Part shown: positions 44,218 to 54,980 of the stretch, piece after piece
Layout of the letters: each line of letters begins with the position of its first letter
Position numbering within the stretch: the stretch's first letter is position 1
From: Pegoplata infirma
Lineage: Eukaryota > Arthropoda > Insecta > Diptera > Anthomyiidae
Assembly: GCA_963921195.1 (NCBI GenBank)
Contig: OY992537.1
Span: 73,228,894-73,292,893, forward strand
Direction: 5' to 3'
Length of the DNA: 64,000 bases
Notes under the pieces: model-generated
The model's input: the letters and a program-made list of their open reading frames with translations, nothing else
The model's database searches: none
Told to the model about the DNA's origin: nothing
Translations under genes and position numbers: made by a program

Positions 44218-46138
44218 AGGCTGACCATTCGTACTGATTTGATCAGTACTGATTTTTGATCACGTGTACTGATCAAAAAACGTTGTACTGATTTTTTATA
44301 TTTTAAGAAAGATGATGTAAAATACACTAATCCAAATGATTCTGAGATCTTATAGAGGTAATGTCTTTAGAGCTTATTCGAAAAAGCCATTAAAAAAACA
44401 CGTGCTTATTTGCTGTGAAGTTTTCTTACAGGAAAAGTTGTCAAAACTTACGGAAAAAGTTTTCAAAATCTGAGGGAGTTTCTTGCATTCAAAACCTGTG
44501 GAATTTTGTTATATTTTCTGCACTAAAACGATCAAAACATTCAACACGGTGAGCCTCAGCGATGTTTAGGTTGAACTTTAGTGTCGACGAAAAGTGTAAA
44601 CGCAGTTCCTTTCTATAAGATTAAATGTCACAAAACTGTTAACAGCGAAATCGAAATTAGTGTTTTTGTATTTTTTAAAATTTTGACATTGAAGTTTTTT
44701 AAATATTTCCAAAAACTTAGTCTACAGTTTTAATTGTACTTATTTAAAGGTCACAAAACAGCTAACATCAAAATCCTACCGTCTTTAGTTCGCGAGAAAT
44801 CGCGAAATTAATTTTTTGCTGTTTTTGTTTTCGTTTTTTATCTTTTGATAGGTTTCTTTAAAATTTTGGAAAAACATGGTATGCAGTTTTACTTGTGCTT
44901 GATCAAAGGTCACACAGCTGTTGACATCGAAATTGAAGGTGTTAAATTTCGCGAGATATCGCGTAATTATATAATTTTTTATTATTATTTATTTATATTT
45001 TAAAACCAGTTCTTTAGAAATAATACAAAAAAGTGGAATGCAGTTTGATTTGAGCTTGTTGGAAGAAATTAAAACTGCCCACAAAAAAAATTTAGCTGCT
45101 CACTTTCGCGAGAAATAGCGAAAAACAGCTTTTTGGGGGTATTTCTTGTTTTGATTAATAAAAGAAGTTTCTTTAACATTGTTGAAAAACACAAAATGCA
45201 GTTTGATTTGCTATTGATTAAAGGCGATAAGGCTGTTAACATTTAAATTCTAGCTGCTCAATTCTTCGGGATATCGCTAAAAAACTCGCTAAACTACTAT
45301 TTGTTCATTAATTTGTGTTATTTTTGGTCTGAAAAAACATTTACTTCAATTAACGACAAAAATGTGGTATGCAGTTTGCATTCGAGGTTATTAAAGGTGA
45401 CAAACCTGCAAGCATAAAACTTATAGATGATCAATTTCCCGAGAAGTAGCTAAATTACAGTTCATGCTTTTATATTAATTTATTTATTTTTTCGTAAGTG
45501 TCTAAAATAAAGGAAAAAAATCAATAAACGACAAATATATTGTATGCAGTTTAAATTTTACGTGGTTAAATGTGGTAAAACTGCTGATATCAATATCTTG
45601 ACTGCTAATTTACGCGAAAAATAATATTTTTTCAAATTTTTTATTATTTTTTTTTTTAATTTTGCGATTTCTCGCGAAATTGAGAAGATATGATTTCGAT
45701 GTTAATTGTTTTGTGACCTGTAAATACATACAATTAAAACTGCATACTCAGTTTTTGAAGATATTTAAAAAACTTTATTGTCAAAATTTAGAAAATACAA
45801 AAACACTCATTTCGCGATATCTCGCGAATGCGAGCAGCTACGATTTCGCTGTCAACAGTTCTGTTACATTTAATCAAGTAGAAATCGAACTGCGTTTACA
45901 CTTTTCGTCGACACTAAAGTTCAACCTAAACATCGCTGAGGCTCACCGTGTCAAATGAAGTCGTTTAAAGTCAACTAAATTTTCTGCAAAGTATTAACAG
46001 TTGTTTTTTAGCAATTGCTTTAAATCAAAATACATGGGGTCAAGTTAGTTTAATCTACATTTTTTGAGTGTTGAAAAAACATCAAAAACATAAAAACTTG
46101 GGCGTACTGATTTAAGCTCAGAAAAAAATGGTCACCCT
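44218..46138. mobile_element. Foldback element with ~170-bp subrepeats, 10-bp TSD
   Basis: Ends AGGCTGACCAT and ATGGTCACCCT. AGCTATTTAT (44208-44217) and AGCTATGTAT (46139-46148) flank it. An inner ~130-bp inverted repeat pairs 44525-44665 with 45825-45965 (GGTGAGCCTCAGCGATGTTT; GTGTCGACGAAAAGTGTAAA). Between them lie about six plus-oriented divergent units of 150-175 bp (…GGTATGCAGTTT…, …TTCGCGAGAAATCGCG…), then about two in reverse orientation. This architecture is like Drosophila FB elements; a 9-10-bp duplication fits a MULE-type mobiliser. No transposase frame; the 98-codon frame at 45662-45958 translates the repeats. Confidence 0.75.
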
Positions 46139-46147
46139 AGCTATGTA

Positions 46148-46245
46148 TCACCTTTCCTCCGGGATGTTTATTGCGAAGGTGTTCGCCGACTCCCCTCTAA
46201 AACGACCCTGTAAAAATAACTTTGTTTTCTTAAATTTTCCGTTTT
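46148..46245 (+). mobile_element. DINE-1-like 3' fragment (family B)
   Basis: TTTATTGCGAAGGTGTTCGC and CTCCCCTCTAAAACGACCC resemble the part of family B preceding its 3' end (compare 4437-4500). It abuts the foldback element, which therefore may have landed in a DINE-1 copy. Confidence 0.4.
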
Positions 46246-46870
46246 TTTTTTTGTGAATTTTTAAATAATTTTGAATTATTCTGAACTTTCCTGATTTATA
46301 ATTTTTTTTTTTTTTAATTTTTCTGAAATTTTTCTGAAATTTTCTGAATTTTTGAGGACATTTTTGAGTTTCTCTAATCTATTTTGAATTTTTTGTTTCT
46401 AATTTGACACTTCAAATTATTAATTTCTTAATTAAAATTTAATCAGATTTACCAATTTTACTCCCATGCCCTTGAAAGGTTAATTTTATGCTGCACTTCA
46501 TGTTGTAGTTTTACAATAGTTCCCTTGTGTTATGTTTGTTGTTGTTGTTACTCTGTGTATTTTAACTCTTTTTATCCTTTTACGGTTTTATTCAGTTCTG
46601 GTTGTGGATGCGGCTATGGATGAGATGATGCTGCTGTTGCTTTTACAGACGTCGTCGTCATACGTCGTCGTCATCATCATCGGTAATAATGTTGCTATAT
46701 TTGTGTAGTGATGCTGTTATTTTTTTTTTAACTTGTGTGCCAGACGCATGCGTGGCGCATTTTATTTCGTATTTTCCACCTTTAATTTAGGGTGTACAAT
46801 GCGGTGCAAATATTTCAATAATTTTTTGTGTTTTATGCTTGTTTTATTATTCCACTACTACAGATGAGGA
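46246..46870. other. AT-rich stretch with small microsatellites
   Basis: TTTTTCTGAAATTTTTCTGA repeats at 46316-46350. GTCGTCGTCATACGTCGTCG and CATCATCATCGG at 46650-46683. No gene seen. Confidence 0.5.
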
Positions 46871-47262
46871 ATTACACACCAAATGTTCAGCGAAAAAAAA
46901 ACACGTGTCCCATGAATTTCTGAATAGGTTGCATTGATAGCCCGATATGGAACTAAGAAAATTGAGGTTTTGGTTTTTTTTCGAAATTTTTGGAAACCGT
47001 GGCTAAATATTGAAAAAAATGGTAAAATTTCTGTCGAGTTGTCTTGATTGAATATTTATCAAATTAAAACTAAATACACTACTATCTCAACAATTTGCAA
47101 TCTTGTACATACATATACTTTTTTATGAACTATCGATTAAAATTTTTTATTTCGAAAAATTTTTAGAACCCGTTCTGAAATTTCTCATATTACAAAAAAG
47201 TCAATTTATCACAAATCCGGCCCCTTTTTTTCTTTTTTAATTTTTTTTAGTTACGGTGTCTA

Positions 47263-47522
47263 CACACAAAAATTTTTTTTCCATGAACGATTTTCATAGT
47301 ATTTATGAACAAATTCATACAATTTATTAACTTTTTCATAATACTTATAAACTTTTTCATAGTATTTATGAAAAATGTTAAAAATTCTTTAATTTTACAT
47401 ATTATGATTTATTTATAAATACTATGAAAAAGTTTATAAATATTATAAAAAAGTTAATAAATTGTATGAATTTGTTCATAAATACTATGAAAATCGTTCA
47501 TGGAAAAAAAAATTTTTGTGTG
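47263..47522. mobile_element. 260-bp palindromic MITE, TA target
   Basis: CACACAAAAATTTTTTTTCC mirrored by GGAAAAAAAAATTTTTGTGTG, flanked by TA. Nearly the whole length is self-complementary around 47395 (CATGAACGATTTTCATAG / CTATGAAAATCGTTCATG). Two damaged copies are at 42522 and 43505. Confidence 0.8.
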
Positions 47523-47559
47523 TATCCACACAAAAAAAAATCAGAAGCTTGTTTAAAAT

Positions 47560-47765
47560 TTTTTTTGAGAAAATTGCATTTAAATATTAAATTTCATAAG
47601 AATTTTGTAAGTTGCTTGTATTTTCTTATTTCAACATAGCGGATCAGTACCAAATATTAGCATAAATAGTACTCATACGCTATGTTGAAACAAGAAAATA
47701 CATGCAAATTACAAAATTGTTATGAAATTTAATATTCAAATGTGATTTTCTCGAAACAAAAACGC
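47560..47765. repeat. ~205-bp palindrome
   Basis: AAATTTCATAAGAATTTTGT and TTATTTCAACATAGCG mirror CGCTATGTTGAAACAAG and ACAAAATTGTTATGAAATTT, centred near 47663. Probably a snapback MITE inside the larger TIR element. Confidence 0.65.
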
Positions 47766-48019
47766 GCGTCTGAACTTTTTTTTGCAAATTTTTGAGATTA
47801 TTGTGCATTCTATTTTATTTTGATAATTATTTCAACAAGGCAACTCTGCACAAGTATAATCACTTTTATATATTTATCCAGGCCTACTAAGCTCAGGTTT
47901 TGTAAAATTTAAAAAGAAAAATGCAATTTTCTTAGTTTCATATAGCGCTTTCAATACAACCAATTCAGAAATTCATGGGACACATGTCTTTTTCTGCAGC
48001 GGGACACTTGGTGTGTAAT

Positions 48020-48473
48020 GCCTAATGTGTGGCATTGATTGCTTCTTGTAGATTATTGTATATTTTTAAATATTTTTCTTTAACACATTGAAACTAATGT
48101 AGGGGGACAGAAAATACCCTAATACAAAATATGTAGAAAGGGAAACAGTGTCACGTGTCTTGGGTGATAATAGAGTTGAACTCTATTAATTTAGTTAAAT
48201 TACCAATGAGCATATTATTATCATTGATTAAACAGCTTAAGTTCTTTGGGTTACCAGAGTTTTTTTTAAGAACAAATTTCGTTTTCCAAAGGAAAAATAT
48301 TTCATAATCTAAGTTTTTGTGAGAGATAAATAGTTCGCAATAAATTTTGAACTTGTTCCATTGAAAACATATTTTAAAATCTGATTTTTTTTTCTAAAAG
48401 AAAATAATTTCTAATTCTGATTATTTTTTATTAAACCATAAAAATTGTTTTATTCGACCTTTAAAATATTATA
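48020..48473. other. No gene; faint S35-like words
   Basis: AT-rich. Words such as TTTCATAATCTAAG and TTTCTAATTCTGA near 48300-48425 look like decayed S35 units. Confidence 0.35.
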
Positions 48474-48916
48474 TTTTGAGGATGTTTATTCTGGCTCGAG
48501 GTCATTATTTTCTTTACTAATTAAAACCATGATATTCTCATAGCATAATTTTTAAGAAAAATTTTTTTTTTGTTTTAAATTTATTTATGTTGGTCATTTT
48601 TGCAAGTCTTAATCGACACGTGTTTCGGAATTTGTCATATTCCATTGTCAAGTCTTGCAAAAATTATTATATGATGATGATATTTATTCTATTATATTTT
48701 TTGTTTTAAATTTATTTAAGTTGGTAATTTTTGCAAGACTTGACAATGGAATCTCACAAATTCCGAAACACGTGTCGATTAAGTCTTGCAAAAATGACCA
48801 ACATAAATAAATTTAAAACAAAAAAAAAATATTTTCTTGAAAATTATGCTATGAGAATATCATGGTTTTAATTAGTAAAGAAAATATTGACCTCGAGCCA
48901 GAATAAACATCCTCAA
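48474..48916. repeat. ~440-bp palindrome flanking the S35 array
   Basis: GAGGATGTTTATTCTGGCTC and AAGTCTTAATCGACACGTGT mirror ACACGTGTCGATTAAGTCTT and GAGCCAGAATAAACATCCTC, centre about 48695. The arm end (ATTGACCTCGAGCC) resembles sequence at 51025-51050 on the other side of the S35 array. Confidence 0.75.
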
Positions 48917-49025
48917 CATAGAAAACAATTTCTTGAAAAAAAAAATTGATTTGATACCATAGTGGAACGTATGATATCACTATCTTTTTCTAATTTCTCA
49001 CACGTACGTTGTCGATGTGAATTCA

Positions 49026-49094
49026 AAACACAATACATGTTTACAAGTCGTACTTTGTCAACAAATACATGTATACAAGTTGTACTTTGACGAC
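49026..49094. repeat. ~34-bp tandem duplication
   Basis: AATACATGTTTACAAGTCGT and AATACATGTATACAAGTTGT follow each other, each ending with ACTTTG. The minus frame here is repeat-derived. Confidence 0.6.
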
Positions 49095-49287
49095 TCAATT
49101 GTTGACGCCTTCGCCTCTATGTATACTCTATGGTAGGAAACTCTGCATTTCAGAAATTTGTTGATGCCAAAATTAATAAAAATAATTTATCGCAAAAATT
49201 TTTTATTAATTTTTCAAAAATTCAAAACTTGATCGAAGGGCTCAAATTAATTTTAAATGAAAGATTAGCGTTTTAATCATTAGGGTA

Positions 49288-49330
49288 CACTGGGCACGTG
49301 CCCAGGGCTCCTAACCTAAGAGGGCCCCAA
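49288..49330. mobile_element. GGGCACGTGCCC..GGGCCCC element edge
   Basis: CTGGGCACGTGCCCAGGGCT and AGAGGGCCCCAAAATG resemble the GC-rich subterminal regions of insect TIR elements that end CGGCCCTG. A partner end lies at 51738-51790, so the satellite may sit inside one element. Class not established. Confidence 0.4.
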
Positions 49331-49369
49331 AATGTCAATAAATTCGCTCATACAAAAATTACGTAAATT

Positions 49370-50980
49370 TTTTAACTTGTTTTTAAAGAAAATATCACAT
49401 TTTCTTACAGAAAAATTCTCGGAATCTAACAGACGTCTGATACTTCTGATACTTTTTCTAAAAGAGAAATTTGTCCTGTATCAAATTCATAAAAATTTTT
49501 CCTACATAAAAAGTTTCAGATTGTAAAATATTTTTCGTACAGAAAAAGTTTCGGATTCTCCGATTTAAAAAATCTAAATTTTATAGAAGTTTTGCGACTT
49601 ATCGTATGCAAAGTATCAGATTCTGAGACATTAGTCATATAGAAAAAGTTTTAGATTCTGAGATATTTTTCGTATAGAAAAAGTCTTAGATATTGAGACA
49701 TTTTTCGTATAGAAAAAGTCTCAGATTCTGAGAAAAAGTCTCAGATTCTAAGACATTTTTCCTATAGAAAAAGTCTCAGATTCTAAGACATTTTTCATAC
49801 AGAAAAAGTCTCAGATTCTGAGACATTTTTCCTATAGAAAAAGTCTCAGATTCTGAGACATTTTTCCTATAGAAAAAGTCTCAGATTCTGAGACATTTTT
49901 CCTATAGAAAAAGTCTCAGATTCTGAGACATTTTTCCTATAGAAAAAGTCTCAGATTCTGAGACATTTTTCCTATAGAAAAAGTCTCAGATTCTGAGACA
50001 TTTTTCCTATAGAAAAAGTATCAGATTCTGAGACATTTTTCCTATAGAAAAAGTATCAGATTCTGAGACATTTTTCCTATAGAAAAAGTATCAGATTCTG
50101 AGACATTTTTCCTATAGAAAAAGTCTCAGATTCTGAGACATTTTTCCTATAGAAAAAGTCTCAGATTCTGAGACATTTTTCCTATAGAAAAAGTCTCAGA
50201 TTCTGAGACATTTTTCCTATAGAAAAAGTCTCAGATTCTGAGACATTTTTCCTATAGAAAAAGTCTCAGATTCTGAGACATTTTTCCTATAGAAAAAGTC
50301 TCAGATTCTGAGACATTTTTCCTATAGAAATAGTCTCAAATTCTGAGACAGTTTTCCTATAAAAAAAAGTCTCAGATTCTGAGACAGTTTTCCTATAGAA
50401 AAAGTCTCAGATTCTGAGACAGTTTTCCTATAGAAAAAGTCTCAAATTCTGAGACAGTTTTCTATAGAAAAGGTCTCAGATGAAACATTTTTCCTATACA
50501 CATAGTCTCAGATTCTGAGACATTTTTCCTATAGAAAAATTCGCAGATTTTTCTATAGAAAAAGTCTCAGATTCTGAGACATTTTTCCTATAGAAAAAGT
50601 CGCAGATTCTGAGATATTTTTTGCATAGAAAAAGTAAAAGACTCTAAAACATTTTTAGTATAGAAAAAGTCTCAGTTTCTAAAACATGTATCGTAAAGAA
50701 AAGGTCTCAGATGCTGATACAGGTTTCGTATTGAAGAAGTCTCAAATCTGAGACGTTTTTCGTATAAAAAAAGTCTCAAATAGTGAGACATTTTTCGTAC
50801 AAAAATATTAACAGATTCTAAAAAATTTTTCGTAACGAAGTTGTCGTAGATTCTGAGACATTTTTCGTATAGAAAAAATTTCAGATTCTGAGAATTTTTT
50901 CATTCAGAAAATGTTTCAGATTCGGAGAAATTTTTCGTAAAGGAAAAGTCTTAGATTCTGAGATAGAAAAGATCTCATTA
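49370..50980 (+). repeat. 35-bp satellite (S35), main array
   Basis: About 45 units of TCTCAGATTCTGAGACATTT + TTCCTATAGAAAAAG. Units from about 49740 to 50330 are nearly identical, while both edges are diverged, as expected from unequal crossover. A variant (GTATCAG for GTCTCAG) occurs in three consecutive units (50016, 50051, 50086). Each unit contains two palindromes, TCTCAGATTCTGAGA and TTTCCTATAGAAA-like. Confidence 0.92.
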
Positions 50981-51099
50981 AAACCAAATTGTTCTACACA
51001 AATATCATTGTTTTAATAGTAAATAAAAATGACCTCGAGCTGGAATATCCCCACTTAAAATATTTTTTTATAATAGATAATAACATGGGGTTATTTGTA

Positions 51100-51688
51100 C
51101 ACTCAAAAAAAAAAACTGTAAAGTTAGCAAAAAATTTAGTTAAATTTAACTAAAAAAGCACCTGATTTTGCTTTAGTTAATTTAACTAAAAATATTTAGC
51201 TAACTTTTCGTAGAATGAATGTAGCAAAAAAAACCGTAACTTTAACTATAAATTTAGCTGAAATTTCGTAACGTTTTTATGTACATATATTAACAAAAAA
51301 ATTATTTGAATTCAGCTAAACTTTTTGTTACTTTTCGTAAACTAAAATTTAGAAAATATTTTGTAAAAAGTTGTAAGTTTATTTTTTCTGTTTTTCATCA
51401 GCTTAAGTAGAACTTATGAGATTTGCATAGGAGGCTACACAAGAAATTTCACTTAACAAATTTGTTACGAAAAATCAGCAAATTAATTAGTTAAAATTCG
51501 TAAACTCAGTTTTGAAGTCAACAAAAAAAATTAATTCAAAATTTGTTCAAAACTAGTATTTTCGTAAATTGAACTTAACTAAAAAAAGTAGTTAAAACGC
51601 TGATTTTAACTAAAAATTTGCTAAAAAGCCAGTAAACTTGAGTTAACAAAAAAATATTTGTTAACTTTACAGTTTTATTTTTTTAGTG
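51100..51688. mobile_element. 589-bp CACTCAAA-family TIR element, TA target
   Basis: CACTCAAAAAAAAAAACTGT and ACAGTTTTATTTTTTTAGTG, each next to TA. TTAGCAAAAA/TTAACTAAA words are mirrored. No coding frame. Confidence 0.75.
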
Positions 51689-51737
51689 TAGCAAAAAATG
51701 ATTTTTATTTGTCATGCGACTTTTTGCGTTCTCGCAG

Positions 51738-51792
51738 AGCCCCAAATTTTTGTGTGCTTAGGGCCCCAGCATACCTCAAAGCGGCCCTGAAT
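51738..51792 (+). mobile_element. TIR element right end, ..GCGGCCCTG
   Basis: AGAGCCCCAAATTTTTGTGT, TAGGGCCCCAG and AAAGCGGCCCTG. Looks like the end of a GC-capped DNA transposon (hAT-like is a guess); see 49288. Confidence 0.4.
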
Positions 51793-51864
51793 AGGGCCAA
51801 GGGCAAAGGCATTGTAGTACCCCTCCTAATCCATATTTGGTCGTCTATAGAGAAACCAGAAGTG

Positions 51865-52659
51865 CACTCAGAAAATTATGTAAGTTACTACATGTTAGTT
51901 ATTTGTAGATTTTACAGTAGTTAGTTGTTTTCAACTGCAAAGTCAGTTAATTTTGTATGAAAAATATCAAACAACTATTTCTGTTAGTTATTTTAAGTCG
52001 TTTTTTTTTTGAATAACTAACAAAAAAGTACTGAAATATAGTAACAGTTATTTAAAGTAGTTAATTTTATTTTTTTTATCTCTGAAAAATTTTCAAAGTT
52101 TTTTCCAAAAAAAAAACTTGGAAAACATTTCGCTCCTTTGCTTGTATAGTGTCACAACTCAAAATATTTGATTTTGCAGAAAACACGTTTAAAGTTTACT
52201 ATTGAAACTGGTTTTTAATTGAAAAGGGCCGGTACATAGAAAATGTAATAATGGCGTGTACTATTCTCAAACGGTGAGTTAAAAAGATATTAATACGAAT
52301 TTTTGACACAATATAAAGCACGATATAACGAATAATTCTGCATTATTAACTCATAAAAACGCATTTTTTGAGTTATGACACTATTCAAGAAAAGGAGCGA
52401 TTTGGTCTTAATTTTTTTTTTTCTGAAAAATTTTTTGAAAAAATTTTTTTTTTATTTATTTTATTTTTACTACATTATAGTTGTTTTGACTACAAATGTT
52501 AGTAATTTTGACTATATAAGTCAGTTGTTTTTTGTCAGTTAAAATAACTAACATTATTAGGTGATTTAACTGAAAAAGTAGTTGACCCCAAAACAACTTA
52601 CAAAGTAGTTATTTTAACTGACATTTTCAGTTGAATTTACTAACATAATTTTTTGAGTG
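51865..52659. mobile_element. CACTCAGAAAATTATG element, first of a tandem pair
   Basis: CACTCAGAAAATTATGTAAG and CATAATTTTTTGAGTG ends; TTAGTTATTT/AAATAACTAA words mirrored. About 795 bp with an extra middle segment (52080-52440) relative to the second copy. No coding frame. Confidence 0.7.
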
Positions 52660-53217
52660 CACTCAGAAAATTATGTAAGTTACTACATGTTAGTTATTTG
52701 TATATTTTACAGTAGCTAGTTGTTTCCAACTACAAAGTCAGTTGTTTTTGTATGAAACATACCAAACAACTATTTCTGTTAGTTATTTTAAGTCGTTTTT
52801 TTGAACAACTAACAAAAAAGTACTGTGATCTAGTAACAGTTATTTAAAGTAGTTAATTTTATTTTTTTATATCTGAAAATTTTTTAAAGTTTTTTTTTCC
52901 AAAAAATAAAAATAAATTTTGGTTTTTTTTATTTTTCATAACTTAAAAAAAAAATTTTGGAAAAAATTTGGTCTTCAATTTTTTTTTTTGAAAAAAAAAA
53001 ATTATGTATTGATTATTTTATTTTTACTACATTTTAGTTGTTTTGACTATAAATGTAAGTAGTTTTTACTACATAAGTCAGTTGTTTTTTGTCAGTTAAA
53101 ATAACTAACATTGTTAGTTGATTTAACTGAAAAAGTAGTTGACCCCAAAACAACTTACAAAGTAGTTATTTTAACTGACACTTTCAGTTGATTTTACTAA
53201 CATAATTTTTTGAGTGC
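52660..53217. mobile_element. CACTCAGAAAATTATG element, second of the pair
   Basis: 558 bp, same ends as the first copy. The junction reads TTTGAGTGCACTCAGAAAAT, so the two copies share one GTGCAC boundary with no spacer. Confidence 0.7.
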
Positions 53218-53397
53218 AGGCGAGAAGTGAAAAACTTCTTTAAGGACACCGTCTCATACCCGTTCTCGGTTTAATGGGCATTTGATTTGTAATTATGTGT
53301 TAAATTCAATTATAAATATTTTTTAGTCAAAATTATTTCTTTTACCAATTTTTTTAACAAAATTTTTTAAATTTTTTTTTAAGTTATTTTTTTTCAA

Positions 53398-53610
53398 AGA
53401 CGGTATTTATACACTCGTTTTTTCTTGCACGCCTTTTTTATCTGAGTTTTTTTTTTATGGCAATCGGGGGTGAGAAGCGTAGAAGAAGTAAAACAGAATT
53501 CGTGATTTTTTTTCTACTCCGTTTTCTTTTCACCCCCGTTTGCCAATAAAAAAAAAAAGTTGCAATACTTTATTGCAAGCAAAATAAGGCTGTGTATAAA
53601 TACCGTCAAA
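53398..53610. repeat. ~213-bp palindromic element
   Basis: GACGGTATTTATACAC mirrored by GTGTATAAATACCGTC, then TATGGCAATCGGGGGTGA mirrored by TCACCCCCGTTTGCCAATA. No target duplication determined. Confidence 0.65.
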
Positions 53611-54502
53611 GCTATTTTAAAAAAAAAAAAAATTTTAAAAAAATTTTTTTTAAAAAAAACATGTTGAACAATTTTTTTTTTAAATAAAAATTTGTATTCT
53701 ATTTTTATACTGTAGATTACTTGTTTTGTTTGAAAATGATTTTAGTAATTTTTGCTTAACTAAGACGACACGTGTTTAAATTCGGTTAAAGGACTCATTG
53801 TTAAAAATATTTAGCTCAAAGCCTTAATTTAAAATTCCGATTTTTTTTTTAATTTTATATTTATTTAAACTTTTTGTCCTTTATTGGCGTACGACTGCAT
53901 CATGATCCCAATTTTGAACTTAAACAAAAAAAAACAATTTTATAAAAAAAAAAACAAAACGTTTAACTTTTTAAGTGTGTTTTTGCTGTATTTTTATTTA
54001 TTTATATATACTTATTTTTGCAACAATTTACACATTGCAATTTAAAATTTTTTAAATTATCCTCTGTATTTTTTTTTTGTAAAATTTATGCATTCATCCT
54101 TTTGAATTCAATATTGGGATTCAATCTAAGTATAACAAGAAGAACAAAACATTTTCTTGTCAATTCACGCGTACAAAAGCGCGTAATTGATTTTGACATT
54201 TTTGTATGTGGAATTCTTCAACGAATTGGAGAACGAAAAATACAAAAAAAAAATAAACAAAGTACTGAGCCAGGAATACAATACTACAGGCGCACCTTTA
54301 AGCCAATTTTAAAGTACCAAAAAAAAACAAAAAAAAAAAACGAATCGTGTATTGATTGATTTCCAAAACAGATTTAAACGTTACTTTAGCCAACTAAACC
54401 AAATATATATGAAGTTTTTTGTCTGAATTGCATGATTTATTTTTGAAAAGATTTTTTCCTTTTTTTTCGTTTTACGTTTTTTTTTTTTTGATTTTTTTTT
54501 AT
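53611..54502. other. AT-rich stretch, no supported gene
   Basis: The 113-codon plus frame at 54018-54359 has no recognised domain, is flanked by homopolymers, and has no mate elsewhere. It is left as a probable chance frame. Confidence 0.4.
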
Positions 54503-54977
54503 TGATACTGTATTTGATTGCGTTTTTAAGTGATTTTTAGAAATTTTTTTGTATGTTGTGACAAAACTTCAATTTAAAGCGTTTTTCTCATACCTTAGAG
54601 ACATGTGAACTTTAGAGTTGCCGCAGTGGTCTCCTTTTGAAATTGGGAAAGAAATTTAGAGACAGAAAAAAACTTAAACAATTTTATTTATTACATTATT
54701 GATGTATCGATAAATTAAAATTGTCTATAGAAAATTGTTAAATTATCGATGTATCGATAAATTAAAATTTTCTATAAAAAATTATTAAATTACCGATGTA
54801 TCGATAAATTAAAATTTTCTATAGAAAATTATTAAATTATCGATGTATCGATAAATTAAAATTGTCTATAGAAAACTATTAAATTATCGATGTATCGATA
54901 AATAAAAATTGTCTATAAAAAATTATTAAATTATCGATGTATCGATAAATTAAATTTTTCAATAGAAAATTATTAAA
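54503..54977 (+). repeat. Array edge plus 47-bp satellite (S47), block 1
   Basis: A ~210-bp unique edge (ATTGATACTGTATTTGATTG to CTTAAACAATTTTATTTATT) followed by about five S47 units: ATCGATGTATCGATAAATTA + AAATTTTCTATAGAAAATTA + TTAAATT. The edge recurs almost unchanged at 57614. Confidence 0.8.
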
Positions 54978-54980
54978 TTA

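Larger units (their letters stand above)
46871..48019. mobile_element. TIR element with ~120-bp ends ATTACACACC/GGTGTGTAAT
   Basis: The left ~120 bp (ATTACACACCAAATGTTCAG, GTCCCATGAATTTCTGAATA, GGAACTAAGAAAATTG) are mirrored on the right (CAATTTTCTTAGTTTCATAT, TTCAGAAATTCATGGGACAC, CTTGGTGTGTAAT). The interior contains a complete MITE and another palindrome. A right-end fragment of the family is at 26866-27060. Confidence 0.7.

Noticed and set aside
54018..54359. 113-codon plus frame as a host gene
   Set aside because: Basic, homopolymer-derived ends, no domain recognised, no splice or promoter context; cannot be separated from chance in this base composition.
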